DNA from: Nemertoderma westbladi
Taxonomy: Eukaryota; Xenacoelomorpha; Nemertodermatida; Nemertodermatidae
Assembly (NCBI GenBank): GCA_032718475.1
Contig: JAUCBJ010001941.1
Location: forward strand, 1-30,689
Reading direction: 5' to 3'
Length of the DNA stretch: 30,689 bases
A model generated the notes under the pieces. It was not told where the DNA came from. It did not search any database and saw only the letters and a program-made list of their open reading frames with translations. This document shows, in pieces, positions 29,192 through 30,689 of this stretch (position 1 is the first letter of the stretch; every line of letters starts with the position of its first letter). Position numbers and translations under genes: made by a program.

Positions 29192-29985
29192 TAAGGGAGT
29201 TGTGCAGGCTCACTTTTGTCAACAAGCCGGGACAGCATTCTTAATAGGGCCTATAATGCAGCTGCAATGCAGCATGCCGATTGCTGGATTGTAGTTAGTA
29301 GTATGTGGTGATAGGGCTCCTTCCCGATCCTGGCCGATTATTGTTTTAGTTAGAAAAGCCTGCCTCTGTAACCTCTTCCTTTCCCTCAGCCTCAATTGGT
29401 TTATGACGTGTGTTGTACTTATTATGTGGAGACCCCAACATGTTAATCAGTTAATCCCCTTTCATTATCCAGCCGTTTTAAAATACCCTTCCTGTTGTAT
29501 GGAAAACTTAGAAGAGATGGTGGTAGCATCAACTTTGTAGTATTTCTTTCTGATAGGGCTCCCATAGGCTTAGACGAAATCGTAGCTTGTACTGTGTACT
29601 GTAGTTAGCCTTAGCACTAGCAGCAGCTGCAGTCTGGCAGTTGGCAAACCTGGCATTGCTACCAGTTTCCACCAAATATAATTTGTAATTAAATATTTAT
29701 TGGAGCATAATCTAATCTAGTCCTAAAGACTCTAAAGCAGTAAAGTCCTGGGTACATAACAGCATAAGGCTGTAAGGTTAGACATAACATGAATGTAAAC
29801 AATATGCTAAAAGTAAAGTACAAAGTACCTAGAATGCTAGAATGTACCATTATATTCTAAGTACAGTACACTGAAGATACATACAGAGCTGCAAAGGTAA
29901 CTTTCCATAACTTAATATAATAGCTGTCTGGCTGTCTCTCATCTGTTATGCTTCATGTACATTTAAGTTTGATTCTCAATGTCGC

Positions 29986-30262
29986 GTCCAAAATTGGACT
30001 TAAAGTCCAATATTGGACTTTTGTAAAAATTTAAAGCCTTATAAAAAAAGTTCCCCCTGGTGAATTTCATGTCCCCCTGTTCAAAACTCTTATTTTTTGA
30101 TATATTTTCGATTAAAAAAAAAAAATCCCGCCCGATCCAATTACCCAAGGCCCTGGAACAATTGGCTGATTTGAAGTCCAATATTGGACTCACAGAAGTC
30201 CAATTTTGGACTTGAACTGGAGTCGAAGTCCAATTTTGGACTCAAGTCCAATTTTTGACTTC
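29986..30262. repeat. Right clusters of TCCAAT.TTGGA palindromes
   Basis: One pair at 29988-30021 and four more between about 30173 and 30262, inverted relative to the left cluster. The inner pair is separated from the outer group by about 150 bp. Confidence 0.85.
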
Positions 30263-30277
30263 TCACCGACTGTGTGG

Positions 30278-30689
30278 AGTATCAAAATACGCTTCAACGA
30301 CTAACATCCTCGCGGCTGTTGATAATCCCGAGGAATCTAGCATTAACCTTATGTTCCTCGCAGGACAACGACGTAGGGTTGGATCTCAGTTCATCTCGAA
30401 CGGATTCCACCATAAGGTCTGCAGTTCCGTCAACTGCTGGCGACCGACCCCTTTATGTGTGTGTCGACTGTCTGACTGTGTCAGTGTGTGGGGATGCTGC
30501 ACAGTCACCAACCCACTGACCCACGCCATGTGCCATGCAGCCATGGGCTGTGCGGTATTACTGTATTACATAAACTCCATGTTAGCCCCCTGCGTTTGGC
30601 CTTCCACTTACAAGCTCTTTAGCGACTAAACTCAATTCTATTACAATTATTAAGTTTATTCTTAAACCTTTACAATTTTATTTTATTTC
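30278..30689. other. Right-edge stretch, no supported gene
   Basis: A 124-codon open frame (30255-30629, plus) starts inside the transposon end and has no recognisable domain. The sequence is less AT-rich than its neighbours and could be part of an exon or element continuing beyond the window. Confidence 0.35.

Larger units (their letters stand above)
28384..30272. mobile_element. Inverted-repeat DNA element with AGTCCAAT palindrome clusters
   Basis: The left end CAGTCGGTGAGAAGTCAAAA and the right end (ending TTTTTGACTTCTCACCGACTG) are inverted copies. TGTGG flanks both (28379-28383 and 30273-30277), a likely 5-bp target duplication. Subterminal zones on both sides are packed with AGTCCAATTTTGGACT-type palindromes. 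No transposase is visible; an RTE LINE remnant is inside. The superfamily is unassigned. Confidence 0.8.

Noticed and set aside
30255-30629. 124-codon plus-strand ORF near the right edge
   Set aside because: The start codon lies in the transposon terminal repeat; no recognised domain. It may overlap something real beyond the window, but it cannot be supported here.

Overview
This is animal (metazoan) nuclear DNA. It is AT-rich, contains no bacterial-style gene runs, and is dominated by nested and decayed transposable elements. Signs of an animal genome are a tRNA-headed SINE, RTE-like LINE remnants, hAT and piggyBac-like elements, long microsatellites, and one host-type gene for a single-pass membrane protein with a mucin-like stalk and a fibrinogen-related domain. 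The octamer TAGGCCTA is over-represented. A marine invertebrate, possibly a deuterostome, is my best guess, but the sequence alone does not settle the taxon.

Layout. (1) 1-2220, minus strand: an uninterrupted 740-codon open frame that runs off the left edge. It is CpG-rich and encodes an acidic N-terminus and a long charged coiled coil; it may be a retroelement gag-like protein or an intronless host gene. (2) 2221-5640: non-coding, with a possible minus-strand CCAAT/TATA promoter near 5065-5120 and a 25-bp tandem repeat. (3) 5640-11440: a dead RTE-like LINE on the minus strand, split by a transposon with 31-bp perfect inverted ends (6598-10036). That transposon holds a second inverted-repeat element (7132-9972), which in turn holds a TTAA-bounded piggyBac-like element (8263-9704): a four-level nest. 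(4) 11478-18015: two copies of another TTAA-bounded element (12218-13779 and 14254-15824) in opposite orientation, separated and followed by GAGT/GTAA microsatellites, and flanked by inverted copies of an unclassified repeat. (5) 18165-25990, plus strand: the fibrinogen-domain gene, with a possible first exon at 18953-19223, a SINE in the presumed intron, a final exon encoding the membrane segment, 24 near-identical 11-residue Ser/Thr-rich repeats and the fibrinogen-related domain. A 2.56-kb hAT element sits inside that exon with a perfect 8-bp target duplication and carries a truncated ZMYM1-like transposase. (6) 26113-27240: a three-way-junction-like structured segment just downstream of the gene, then a palindromically arranged degenerate repeat. 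(7) 28384-30272: a 1.9-kb inverted-repeat element with clustered AGTCCAAT-type palindromes and an RTE remnant inside.

The most unusual material is threefold. The TTAA-bounded elements combine G-run/C-run hairpins at both ends with internal tandem repeats of about 163 bp centred on a GGTGC...GCACC palindrome. The membrane-protein exon is interrupted exactly at the edge of its homogenised repeat array. The 740-codon frame is studded with in-frame splice-donor-like sequences.
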